Assembly (NCBI RefSeq): GCF_000379025.1
Contig: NZ_KB900617.1
Coordinates: 1,276,972 to 1,317,364 of the forward strand
Length of the DNA stretch: 40,393 bases
Direction: 5' to 3'
Source of the DNA: Orenia marismortui DSM 5156
Lineage (GTDB): Bacteria; Bacillota; Halanaerobiia; Halobacteroidales; Halobacteroidaceae
The stretch's first letter is position 1, and each line of letters starts with the position of its first letter. Below the pieces are notes generated by a model that was given only the letters and a program-made list of their open reading frames with translations, ran no database searches and was not told the origin of the DNA. The translations under genes were made by a program, and so were the position numbers. This document shows, one piece after another, positions 18,814-31,341 of the stretch.

Positions 18814-18856
18814 AATATATACTTTCAAAATTGCACAATAATAATTTCAGATCTAG

Positions 18857-21817
<2,961 letters not shown>

Positions 21818-21861
21818 TAGACGCTTGTAAAATTATTTATTGTGCAATTTTCAAAGTACAA
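21818..21861 (-). other. 23S precursor processing stem (5' strand; 3' strand at 18822-18856)
   Basis: ACTTTGAAAATTGCACAATAA upstream of 23S is complementary to TTATTGTGCAATTTTGAAAG downstream of 23S, so the two flanks pair into a long stem around the 23S precursor, the usual RNase III substrate. Confidence 0.75.
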
Positions 21862-21868
21862 TAAAAAA

Positions 21869-21944
21869 TGGTGGAGACAGCCGGGTTCGAACCGGCGACC
21901 TCCGCCTTGCAAGGGCGGCGCTCTCCCAACTGAGCTATGTCCCC
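21869..21944 (-). tRNA. tRNA-Ala (anticodon UGC)
   Basis: Acceptor GGGGACA/TGTCTCC, anticodon loop CTTGCAA, T-loop GGTTCGAACCC and encoded CCA. It lies in the 16S-23S spacer, next to 23S. Confidence 0.96.
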
Positions 21945-21945
21945 A

Positions 21946-22022
<77 letters not shown>

Positions 22023-22098
22023 ATTCTATATTATAAGAGAATTTAGTCTCTCAAAACTAAACAATGCAGTTTTCAACTCGTTTGGAGTATAAATAACT

Positions 22099-23648
<1,550 letters not shown>

Positions 23649-23705
23649 ATTTATTTAAATGTGAAAAACACATTTAATTACAAGTTTGATTAGCTCATTT
23701 TGTTA

Positions 23706-23745
23706 CGACTAGTTGAAAACTTACATTGTTTAGTTTTCAAAGACC
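23706..23745 (-). other. 16S precursor processing stem and boxA-like region (5' strand; 3' strand at 22049-22080)
   Basis: On the minus strand CTTTGAAAACTAAACAATG and TTTTCAACTAGTCG recur as complements after 16S (GTTGAAAAC...CATTGTTTAGTTTT), forming a long stem around 16S. GTCTTTGAAAACT resembles the boxA antitermination element of Firmicutes rRNA leaders. Confidence 0.75.
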
Positions 23746-23774
23746 AAATGTCTTTTTGTCATGCGACAAGAAAT

Positions 23775-23803
23775 ATTGTATCAATTTCAAACAATGTTGT
23801 CAA
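23775..23803 (-). promoter_or_regulatory. rRNA promoter P3 (16S-proximal)
   Basis: Minus strand: TTGACA (23798-23803), 17 bp, TACAAT (23775-23780); then ATTTCTTGTCGC in the presumed start region. Confidence 0.8.
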
Positions 23804-23869
23804 TAATTTTTTAAAATTATTTTTCAATAACTTTTAAAAACAAAAGATTTATTAGCGACAACATCAATA

Positions 23870-23898
23870 AGTTTAACATTTGAATCAAGACTTGTCAA
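23870..23898 (-). promoter_or_regulatory. rRNA promoter P2
   Basis: Minus strand: TTGACA (23893-23898), 17 bp, TAAACT (23870-23875), followed by GTTGTCGC ten bases further. The -10 is weaker than in P1 and P3. Confidence 0.7.
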
Positions 23899-23948
23899 TA
23901 AAAACTTTAAAAAGTAAATTTAAAGCTTTTTTGCAAGCGACAAGAATT

Positions 23949-23977
23949 AGTATAGCAAAATAACAAAGTATAGTCAA
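23949..23977 (-). promoter_or_regulatory. rRNA promoter P1 (distal)
   Basis: Minus strand: TTGACT (23972-23977), 17 bp, TATACT (23949-23954), followed by AATTCTTGTCGC. Confidence 0.8.
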
Positions 23978-24019
23978 GAAAAAACAAAAATATTAATAAT
24001 AAGTCATATAACATTTAAA

Positions 24020-24059
24020 GAATAATAAAAGAGTAGGAATTCCTACTCTTTTATTATTC
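24020..24059 (-). terminator. Terminator of pheST
   Basis: A 40-bp perfect palindrome centred on GGAATTCC with T-rich outer arms, 4 bp after the pheT stop codon and upstream of the rRNA promoters. Confidence 0.88.
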
Positions 24060-24063
24060 AAAG

Positions 24064-26466
24064 CTACTCTCTAATTTTAGCACCTAATTTATTATCCAAT
24101 TCTTTCTCAATCTTTTCTTGAACACTGTTAACCTCATCATCAGTCAAAGTTCTATCTGAAACTCTATAAATTAATGAATAAGCTAAGCTTTTATAACCAT
24201 CTTCTACTTGTTCACCTTGATATAAATCAAAAAGTTCAACCGATTCTAAAATTTTACTACCTATACTTAAAATAATATCTTCAATCTGTTTAGTGTTAAT
24301 ATCCTCGCTAACAACTAATGCAATATCTCGAGTTGAAGCAGGATATTTTGGTAAAGGATTATAATTCCTTTGAGCTGTTGCATTATCTACAATTAGATTA
24401 AAATCAAGTTCAAATATAGTAACTCTATTTTCAAATTTATAATTCTCCTGAACATCTGGGTGCACTTCTCCTAAATATCCTAATACATCACCATTAACTT
24501 TAATTTTAGTCGTTCTGCCTGGATGCATAGTAGGATGTTTTCCAATTTCGAACTCAACACCTCTTATTCCTAAAGAATCGAAATAATTTTCTAATATCCC
24601 TTTTAAGTAGAAAAATCCAGATGCATTTACATTCCATATATCTTCTAGATCATCTTTCATAATCGCAGCAGCTAATTTTAACTCTTCTATTGGAAGTTCT
24701 TTACCCTCACTTGGAATAAATACTTTACCCAGTTCAAAAAGCTCAATGTTTTCTATTTTTCTATTATCATTTAGAAGAACATTATTTAATAAACCAGGTA
24801 TCAAAGTTGTTCTTAAGATACTATATTCTTTCCCAAGAGGATTACTTAGTTCAATTCGATCTCTTATAAAACTATCTTTTGGCAAATTAATTTTATCAAA
24901 AAAATCAGGATTTATAAAAGAATAATTTTGAACCTCAAATAAACCTAATTTAGATAATAAAATCCTAGTCTGATCTTTTACTTGCTGCTTCCAGCTTTTC
25001 TTACCTTGAATAATATCTCCAGAAGGCTCAACAGCAGGTAACTTGTCATAACCATATAATCTAGCTACTTCTTCTACTAAATCAATTTCTTCTTCTACAT
25101 CTACTCGGTAAGCCGGAATAGTAACTGCCAATTTATCTCCTTTGTCTTCAACGCTAAAGTGTAATCTCTCCAATAATTTTTTAATCTTTATCTTAGCAAA
25201 TTCTTCTCCTAATAAATTACTCACTCTTTTAGGTCTTAGCTCAATTATCTTATCTTCAACTTTATTGGGATAAATATCTTTAATTCCTTTTACTATTTTA
25301 CCTCCACTTAACTCAGCAATTAATTGAGCTGCTCTATCTAAAGCATACTCTACTATATTAATATCAACTCCACGTTCAAAGCGATGTGAAGCATCACTAT
25401 GTATACTTAACTTACGAGAAGTCTTTCGTACAGATCCAGGATTAAAGTTGGCACTTTCTAAGAAAATTCTCTTTGTTCCACTATCAACCTCACTATTAGT
25501 TCCTCCCATGACTCCTGCTACACAAATAGCTTTCTCTCCATCTGCAATGACTAACATCTCTTCATTTAAATCTCTCTCTTCTTCATCTAAAGTTACTACT
25601 CTTTCATCTGCTTTCGCTCTTCTTACTATAACTTTATTATCTGCTAACTTATCATAATCAAAAGCATGTAACGGTTGACCAAGCTCCATCAATATAAAGT
25701 TAGTTATATCTACTATATTGTTAATAGGTCTAATTCCAACAGCCTCTAGCTTCTTCTTTAACCACAATGGGGAATCACTTACTTCTACTCCTGTAATCAC
25801 TCTCCCAGTATATCGAGGACATAAATCAAGAGCTTCTACTTTAACATCAATCCAATCTTCAATACTCTCTTCTATCTCCTCAACTTTAACCTCAGGATAT
25901 TTTATATCTTTGTCTATAATTGCTGATATTTCTCTAGCGACTCCTATCATACTTAAACAATGAGCAAAATTAGGAGTTAAATCAAGTTCAATAACAATAT
26001 CATCTATCTCTAATTCATCAACTAATTTATTACCTACTTTAATATCGCCTTCTAATATAAATAATCCATCTACTCCATCATCTGGAAGATTTAGTTCATT
26101 TGTAGAACACATCATACCATAAGAAGTTACTCCTCTTAACTTGGCTTTTTTAATTTCCATACCATTTGGCATAGTTGTTCCTACAAGAGCTACGGGAACC
26201 TTATCACCTACAGACATATTCTTAGCACCACATACTATCTGTAAATCTTCACTTTTACCGACATCTACTTTACAAACAGATAATTTATCAGCATTTTCAT
26301 GCTCTTTCTTTTCTGTAATTTTTCCTATTACTATATCTTGAATATCTCTACCTTTATATTCAACTCCATCTACCTCCAAACCAGCTAAAGTTAGCTTTTC
26401 TGCCAATTCTTCTGGTGTATAATCAAAATCAATATATTCTTTTAACCATTTATATGAAACTTTCAT
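24064..26466 (-). CDS. pheT: Phenylalanyl-tRNA synthetase beta subunit
   Basis: An 800-aa subunit of the cytoplasmic alpha2-beta2 PheRS; full length. N-terminal B1 segment, then the EMAP/tRNA-binding OB domain (~40-150, VIGKITEKKEHENADKLSVCKVDVG), the B3/B4 editing domain (~200-380, HAFDYDKL, SHRFERGVD), the B5 domain (~400-475), a catalytic-like core (~480-690, SNPLGKEYSILRTTLIPGLL) and the C-terminal ferredoxin-fold anticodon-binding domain (~705-800, YPASTRDIALVV). The start has a GGAGG site. It is separated from pheS by 125 bp that hold an inverted repeat rather than the usual tight spacing. Confidence 0.97.
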   Translation of the reverse strand: MKVSYKWLKEYIDFDYTPEELAEKLTLAGLEVDGVEYKGRDIQDIVIGKITEKKEHENADKLSVCKVDVGKSEDLQIVCGAKNMSVGDKVPVALVGTTMPNGMEIKKAKLRGVTSYGMMCSTNELNLPDDGVDGLFILEGDIKVGNKLVDELEIDDIVIELDLTPNFAHCLSMIGVAREISAIIDKDIKYPEVKVEEIEESIEDWIDVKVEALDLCPRYTGRVITGVEVSDSPLWLKKKLEAVGIRPINNIVDITNFILMELGQPLHAFDYDKLADNKVIVRRAKADERVVTLDEEERDLNEEMLVIADGEKAICVAGVMGGTNSEVDSGTKRIFLESANFNPGSVRKTSRKLSIHSDASHRFERGVDINIVEYALDRAAQLIAELSGGKIVKGIKDIYPNKVEDKIIELRPKRVSNLLGEEFAKIKIKKLLERLHFSVEDKGDKLAVTIPAYRVDVEEEIDLVEEVARLYGYDKLPAVEPSGDIIQGKKSWKQQVKDQTRILLSKLGLFEVQNYSFINPDFFDKINLPKDSFIRDRIELSNPLGKEYSILRTTLIPGLLNNVLLNDNRKIENIELFELGKVFIPSEGKELPIEELKLAAAIMKDDLEDIWNVNASGFFYLKGILENYFDSLGIRGVEFEIGKHPTMHPGRTTKIKVNGDVLGYLGEVHPDVQENYKFENRVTIFELDFNLIVDNATAQRNYNPLPKYPASTRDIALVVSEDINTKQIEDIILSIGSKILESVELFDLYQGEQVEDGYKSLAYSLIYRVSDRTLTDDEVNSVQEKIEKELDNKLGAKIRE

Positions 26467-26492
26467 AGTTGTCCTCCTTTATATTAGTTACT

Positions 26493-26552
26493 AGTAATTA
26501 GTGATTAATAGAAAGTCTTTAGATATTTTTAAAATAATTCACACTAATTACT
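26493..26552. repeat. Inverted repeat in the pheS-pheT gap
   Basis: AGTAATTAGTG (26493-26503) and CACTAATTACT (26542-26552) are perfect 11-bp inverted arms with a 38-bp loop. There is no T-tract, so it is not a typical terminator. It may be a degenerate member of the intergenic repeat group. Confidence 0.5.
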
Positions 26553-26591
26553 CACCTAAAAACCTTTAAACATTTACTAATTCTATCAAAA

Positions 26592-27611
26592 TTAAAATTG
26601 TTTTAAAAATCTAATATCATTCTCATATAATAATCTAATATCATCAATACCATATTTCAACATAGCAATACGCTCTACTCCCATACCAAATGCAAAACCA
26701 CTATATTCCTCTGGATCTACACCTGACATCTTAAGAACATTGGGGTGCACCATTCCAGAACCTAATATTTCAAGCCAACCTGTACCAGAGCATACATTAC
26801 ACCCTTCCCCTTCACAATTAGCACAAGAAACATCTACTTCTGCGCTTGGTTCAGTAAAAGGAAAATAACTTGGTCTAAATCTAACCTTTCTACCTTCTCC
26901 AAATAACTCATGTACCACTTTAATTAAGATACTCTTCAAATTAGCAAAAGATATATCTTTATCTATCATTAATCCTTCTACCTGATGAAAAACTGGCGTA
27001 TGTGTAGCATCAATTTCATCAGATCGATAAACTCTACCTGGGGCAATAACTCTAATTGGAGCTTCTTCTTTCTCCATAGTTCTTACCTGCACAGAAGAGG
27101 TATGTGTTCTTAATAAAGTATTACCTTCAATATAAAAAGTATCTTGCATATCCCTAGCTGGATGATTTTCAGGAAAATTTAATGCCTCAAAATTATAATA
27201 ATCAGTTTCAACTTCCGGACCTTCAGCAATTTTAAAGCCTAAACCTAAAAATATATCTTTTATTTCATTAAAAATTAGAGTTAATGGGTGCTGTTTGCCT
27301 AAATTATTCCTATCACCTGGCAAAGTAACATCTATACTCTCATCTTTTAACCTAGCTTGTTTTGCAGCCTCTTTTAAATTATTCTCTTTACCAGTAATTA
27401 AATTATTCAATTTTGACTTAACCTGATTAACTAGTTTTCCAACAACAGGTCTTTCTTCAGGAGATAAACTTCCCATACCTCTTAATATCTGTGTTAACTC
27501 ACCTTTTTTTCCTAAATACTTAATCCTCAAATTTTCTAACTGTTCCAAATTATCAACTCTTTCAATTTGGTCAACAGCTTCAGCTTGTATCCCTTTAATC
27601 TTTTCCTCCAT
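26592..27611 (-). CDS. pheS: Phenylalanyl-tRNA synthetase alpha subunit
   Basis: A 339-aa catalytic subunit of PheRS, normal length. N-terminal coiled coil (~1-85), class II core with HTSSVQVRTME, FRPSYFPFTEPSAEVDV, GSGMVHPNVL and GFAFGMGVERIAMLKYGIDDIRLLYENDIRFLKQF at the very C-terminus. It carries a CANCEGEGCNVCSGTGW Cys-rich insert, common in Firmicutes PheS. It is under a Phe T-box immediately upstream and followed by pheT. Confidence 0.97.
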   Translation of the reverse strand: MEEKIKGIQAEAVDQIERVDNLEQLENLRIKYLGKKGELTQILRGMGSLSPEERPVVGKLVNQVKSKLNNLITGKENNLKEAAKQARLKDESIDVTLPGDRNNLGKQHPLTLIFNEIKDIFLGLGFKIAEGPEVETDYYNFEALNFPENHPARDMQDTFYIEGNTLLRTHTSSVQVRTMEKEEAPIRVIAPGRVYRSDEIDATHTPVFHQVEGLMIDKDISFANLKSILIKVVHELFGEGRKVRFRPSYFPFTEPSAEVDVSCANCEGEGCNVCSGTGWLEILGSGMVHPNVLKMSGVDPEEYSGFAFGMGVERIAMLKYGIDDIRLLYENDIRFLKQF

Positions 27612-27672
27612 CTTTAAATCCTCCTTATATTTTTAAAATATTAACTTAAAATTTACAAAGCTATATTGACAT

Positions 27673-27960
27673 AAAAAAACTCTTCCATCCCTATTAAGGA
27701 CGAAAGAGTAATATACTTCCGCGTTACCACCTTAGTTAATCTATAGTTATTATTGGCTTATAGCCATTAGCTACTAAATTAATAGCTTTAACCTATAAAT
27801 CATCTCTGACTTCTTATAACGGCAGAAAACCGGCTTAGCCTACTATAAGTTCAACTAGCAGCTCCAGAGTGAACTTCATTTAGATTCATTTTAAGAATAC
27901 TTTCAGTCTATGATATCCTTTCCCTTAGAAAATGATATTCTAAATTACTCTCTCTTTCAT
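27673..27960 (-). promoter_or_regulatory. Phenylalanine T-box leader (specifier UUC)
   Basis: The minus strand carries the T-box sequence AAGGTGGTAACGCGG and a terminator hairpin (ACTCTTTCGTCC...GGGATGGAAGAGT, 27680-27709) followed by T7. In Stem I, GAGAGT/ACTCT encloses a specifier region reading ATGAAGTTCACTC; the specifier UUC is at 27871-27873. An extra hairpin resembling the intergenic repeats (GTAGCTAATGGCTATAAGCC) lies between the upstream stems and the antiterminator. Confidence 0.93.
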
Positions 27961-27989
27961 CACTTTTTATATAATTCAATTTATTTAAA

Positions 27990-28018
27990 ATTATATCATA
28001 GCAATCTAATAATAACAA
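27990..28018 (-). promoter_or_regulatory. pheST promoter
   Basis: Minus strand: TTGTTA (28013-28018), 17 bp, TATAAT (27990-27995), about 30 bp before the T-box. Confidence 0.8.
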
Positions 28019-28060
28019 GGTTGAAGCAAAGACTAATTAGAAACTTTTATGTAATTACAA

Positions 28061-28864
28061 CTAACCCATATCAATTCTTTGCCTTACCGCTTCATATATA
28101 ATTATACCTGAAGCCATAGCAACATTAAGTGATTCTGCATCACCAATTAAAGGAATTTTTATCATCTCATCAGCTAAATCAATTAGCTCTTTTCTAGGGC
28201 CATTACCTTCATTTCCTACAACAAATGCAGTTGAAGCCAAATAATTAACTTCAAAATGATACTTATTAGCATTAATATCTCCAACAACAAGATTTATATT
28301 CTTAGCAATTAGCCTATCCTTTAATTTCAATAGATCATTTTCTCTATAAATTGGAACTCTAAATAATGACCCCATAGTAGCCCTAATCGTTTTTTGATTA
28401 TATAAACTCACTGTTCCTTTGGTTGTAATTACTCCATCTATACCAGCTGCATCTGCTGTCCTAATAATAGTTCCTAAATTACCTGGATCCTGAACTTGAT
28501 CTGCAATTAATATTAGATTATTATCATCATCTAGAATTTCTGATAAACTGTACTCAACTTTATCTATTATAGCTAAGATACCTTGAGGAGATTCAGTGTC
28601 AGCTACCTTTTGTATAATATCATCACTAACTTTGACCACTTCTATATTAAGAGTTTTCAAATCTTTTACTAAATCTTCTCCTCGCTGATTTCTTAACAAA
28701 TAGTTTGAATAAAAGACTTGATGAATATTAGCCTTCTCTTTAATAGCCTCTTCTATAATTCTAACACCTTCTAAAACAAATCTATTTTCTTGCCTTCTAT
28801 ATTTCTTGCGATATAAAGAACGCAAATATTTAATTCGATCATTTGTAAAACTAGATATCTCCAT
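28061..28864 (-). CDS. SpoU/TrmH-family RNA 2'-O-methyltransferase (RlmB/YsgA-like)
   Basis: A 267-aa SPOUT-class methyltransferase using SAM, probably modifying a ribose in 23S rRNA. The N-terminal L30e-like substrate-binding domain (~1-95) is followed by the knotted catalytic domain with motif 1 DQVQDPGNLGTIIRTADAAG, motif 2 FVVGNEGNGP and motif 3 IPLIGDAESLNVAMASGIIIYE, all intact. It is often found upstream of pheST in Firmicutes, as here. The exact target nucleotide cannot be told from sequence. The ribosome-binding site (GAGGGG) is rather far from the ATG. Confidence 0.92.
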   Translation of the reverse strand: MEISSFTNDRIKYLRSLYRKKYRRQENRFVLEGVRIIEEAIKEKANIHQVFYSNYLLRNQRGEDLVKDLKTLNIEVVKVSDDIIQKVADTESPQGILAIIDKVEYSLSEILDDDNNLILIADQVQDPGNLGTIIRTADAAGIDGVITTKGTVSLYNQKTIRATMGSLFRVPIYRENDLLKLKDRLIAKNINLVVGDINANKYHFEVNYLASTAFVVGNEGNGPRKELIDLADEMIKIPLIGDAESLNVAMASGIIIYEAVRQRIDMG

Positions 28865-28917
28865 TATATAATAACCCCTCTCTTAATATCATATGCCCCA
28901 ATTTAATAACACGAGTT

Positions 28918-28947
28918 ATTATATCATACATCTCAATCTTTTAACAA
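28918..28947 (-). promoter_or_regulatory. Candidate promoter of the methyltransferase gene
   Basis: Minus strand: TTGTTA (28942-28947), 18 bp, TATAAT (28918-28923). The 180-bp gap to ktrA contains no convincing terminator. Confidence 0.6.
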
Positions 28948-29044
28948 ATCGCTAATAATTTTCTCTTGATATCATTAAATATCGATTTATGATAACCTTT
29001 TTATCTTCACTTCATCTAAATTTTTTCAACTTCAGTCTACCAAA

Positions 29045-29692
29045 CTAAATTTTTTTCAATTTATCAAGACTATTATTATCTCCCATTACAATTAAAGTAT
29101 CACCAGGATTAATCTTTACTTCTGCTCCTGGAGAAATATTTATCTCCCCATTGCTTTTTATTGCCATCACATTAACACCAAAACGACTTCTTAACTTTAA
29201 CTCGATTAAGGTTTTATGATACATATTTTCATCAGCTGCAATTTCCACAATACTATAATTAGGCGCCAGCTCTATATACTCCAAAACATTTGATGAAGTG
29301 AGATTATTAGCAATTCTTATTCCCATATCCCTTTCTGGATATACAATTCTGTCTGCACCAACCTTGCTTAATACCTTACCATGCAATCTATCTTGTGCCT
29401 TTACAACAACTGTTTTCACTCCTAATTCTTTTAACATTAAAGTAGTTAATATATTAGCATGAATATTCTCACCAATACTGACTATCCCAACATCAAAGTT
29501 ACTTACTCCCAAAGTTTTTAGAGCTTCTTCATCAGTAGCATCAGCTTCTACAGCGTGAGTTACTATACTACTAATTTCTTGTACCTTCTCCTCATCATTA
29601 TCAATAGCTAAAACATCATAATGTTTGTCTGCCAAAGTTTTAGCCAAACTATAACCAAAACGCCCCAAACCTACTACTATAAATTGTTTCAA
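29045..29692 (-). CDS. ktrA: Ktr potassium uptake regulatory subunit KtrA (paralogue 1)
   Basis: A 215-aa cytoplasmic RCK protein that forms the gating ring of the KtrB channel. The RCK_N Rossmann domain has the nucleotide loop VVGLGRFGYSLAKTL, then DNDEEKV and VEADATDEEAL. The C-terminal RCK_C domain (~135-215, SIVEIAADENMYHKTLIELKL) is the class of domain that binds c-di-AMP in Firmicutes KtrA. I set the start at a TTG (29692): GGAGGG lies 7 nt upstream, and this gives exactly the 215-aa length of the paralogue at 31341-31988. An in-frame TTG at 29707 overlaps that site. It directly follows ktrB. Confidence 0.93.
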   Translation of the reverse strand: MKQFIVVGLGRFGYSLAKTLADKHYDVLAIDNDEEKVQEISSIVTHAVEADATDEEALKTLGVSNFDVGIVSIGENIHANILTTLMLKELGVKTVVVKAQDRLHGKVLSKVGADRIVYPERDMGIRIANNLTSSNVLEYIELAPNYSIVEIAADENMYHKTLIELKLRSRFGVNVMAIKSNGEINISPGAEVKINPGDTLIVMGDNNSLDKLKKI

Positions 29693-29707
29693 AACACTCC
29701 CTCCCAA

Positions 29708-31099
29708 TTATCCAATCAATATCTTCTCTTCAGGATATCTAACTTTATTACTTCGTTCTCTTTCTCCAAGAGCCATAGCTAAAGTTAAAGGACCTACGCG
29801 ACCAGTAAACATTATAATTGTTATTAAAATTCTACCTATAGTACTTAAGTCTCCAGTAATTCCTGTGGATAAACCTACAGTAGCATAGGCTGATACTGTT
29901 TCAAAAAATATTTCTATAAATTTAAAATTTTCAGTTATTGTCAAAATTAATGTAGCCAATATAATAACCAATAAAGAAACTATCGTTACTGCTAAAGCCT
30001 TATAAACAGTAATCTGAGATAGCCTTCTTCTAAATAATTCTGCATCATCTTTTCCTCTCACTAAAGAATAAGTAGCAACAATTAATACTCCAATGGTAGT
30101 AGTCTTCAGCCCACCACCAGTAGATCCTGGTGAAGCACCAATAAACATCAAAATGATAATTAAAAATAAACTCCCTTGCGTTAAGTCACCAATTGCTATT
30201 GTATTAAAACCGGCTGTTCTTGGTGTAACTCCTTGAAAATAAGCAGATATAAATCTATCCTCTAAAGCCAATTGACCAAAAGTATTTTGATTAGGAGATT
30301 CTAATAAAAAAATACCAATGCTTCCAATGAGAATCAAAATTATAGTAGTTAGCAAAACCAATTTACTGTTTAAAGATAGAGTAACAAACCTTCTTTTCTC
30401 ATAAAGGTCAGCTATAACAGCAAAACCAAGACCTCCGAGAATAAACAAAGTGGTGATTATTATATTTACATAATAGTTTCCAACAAAATTCTCTAAGCTA
30501 TTACTAAAGAGAGCAAAACCTGCATTACAAAAAGCAGAAATAGCATGAAAAACAGAAAAATAAATTGCTTTAGAAATAGGTAATGTATTTTTAAATTTTA
30601 AAAAAAGTAACAAAGCCCCTGTGAACTCAATTCCCAAAGTTAGAGCAATAACATATCTAGCCAGTTTAATAACACCAGATAGAGTAAAATGATTAAGTTC
30701 TTCTCTAATAATTATTCTTTCTCTAAAACTAATTTTTCTTCCTAATAATAAGGCAAATAAAGTAGATGTAGTCATAAATCCAAACCCACCAATTTGAATT
30801 AAAACTAAAACTACTATTTGACCAAAAATAGTTAAATAAGTAGCTGTATCAACTACAATTAAACCAGTTACTGCTGTTGCTGATGTAGCAGTAAATAAAG
30901 CATCTACTACACTTAATCCTCTACCATCTACAGTAGTAATTGGTAAAGTTAATAAAAAAGTTCCTACACTAATAACTAATACATAGCCTATAGTCAAAAA
31001 TCGTGCTGGAGTTAATGATTTTATATTAGAAAGAATAGTATTCACCTCCAGATAATATATAAACCTACATAACTTAATATTACCCGGATATAAATACAT
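29708..31099 (-). CDS. ktrB: Ktr potassium uptake channel subunit KtrB (paralogue 1)
   Basis: Integral membrane channel of the SKT superfamily with four M1-P-M2 repeats. The selectivity-filter glycines are visible in order: SATAVTGLIV, SAFCNAGFAL, TPRTAGFNT and SAYATVGLSTG; GASPGSTGGG precedes the intramembrane gate loop. The N-terminus is uncertain. The open frame begins with ATG at 31099 but has no good ribosome-binding site there, while GGAGG (31045-31049) lies inside, 8 nt before an ATT codon (31036). Starting at 31036 would align the N-terminus with paralogue 2 (…NIHNLTPAQ vs NIKSLTPAR). No ydaO riboswitch is found in front of it. Confidence 0.9.
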   Translation of the reverse strand: MYLYPGNIKLCRFIYYLEVNTILSNIKSLTPARFLTIGYVLVISVGTFLLTLPITTVDGRGLSVVDALFTATSATAVTGLIVVDTATYLTIFGQIVVLVLIQIGGFGFMTTSTLFALLLGRKISFRERIIIREELNHFTLSGVIKLARYVIALTLGIEFTGALLLFLKFKNTLPISKAIYFSVFHAISAFCNAGFALFSNSLENFVGNYYVNIIITTLFILGGLGFAVIADLYEKRRFVTLSLNSKLVLLTTIILILIGSIGIFLLESPNQNTFGQLALEDRFISAYFQGVTPRTAGFNTIAIGDLTQGSLFLIIILMFIGASPGSTGGGLKTTTIGVLIVATYSLVRGKDDAELFRRRLSQITVYKALAVTIVSLLVIILATLILTITENFKFIEIFFETVSAYATVGLSTGITGDLSTIGRILITIIMFTGRVGPLTLAMALGERERSNKVRYPEEKILIG

Positions 31100-31154
31100 T
31101 ATAACTTTATTATAAAATTATTTTCGAGATAAAAGTGTCTAATAGAAAAATATT

Positions 31155-31238
31155 GCGACAGTTTCGGAGTTAGGCGTTAGGAGATAGGATATAGAAAGAT
31201 CTTACTAACTCCTATGACCTAGCACCTAAAAGTGTCGC
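31155..31238. repeat. 84-bp inverted-repeat element between ktrA and ktrB
   Basis: Ends GCGACAGTTT and AAAGTGTCGC are inverted copies with one mismatch in ten; GGAGTTAG/CTAACTCC and TAGGAGATAGG/CCTATGACCTA add inner pairing. There is no ORF. It could be a small non-autonomous mobile or processed RNA element. Confidence 0.55.
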
Positions 31239-31305
31239 ATTATACTCATATTACAATACTCCTATTTCACCTTATAAAAAAATAACCTTGTTTATTTGAT
31301 AATAT

Positions 31306-31341
31306 GAAAAAACTGACCAACAAATGTTGGTCAGTTTTTTC
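31306..31341 (-). terminator. Terminator of ktrB2-ktrA2
   Basis: A 17-bp perfect stem (GAAAAAACTGACCAACA with its complement) and AA loop, with a T-run on both strands. It starts at the ktrA2 stop codon, separating the two ktr pairs. Confidence 0.9.

Noticed and set aside
28865-29044. Hairpin AATAACTCGTGTTATT near 28905-28920 as terminator of ktrA1
   Set aside because: Only a 6-bp A/T stem without a T-run; more likely overlaps the promoter of the methyltransferase gene.
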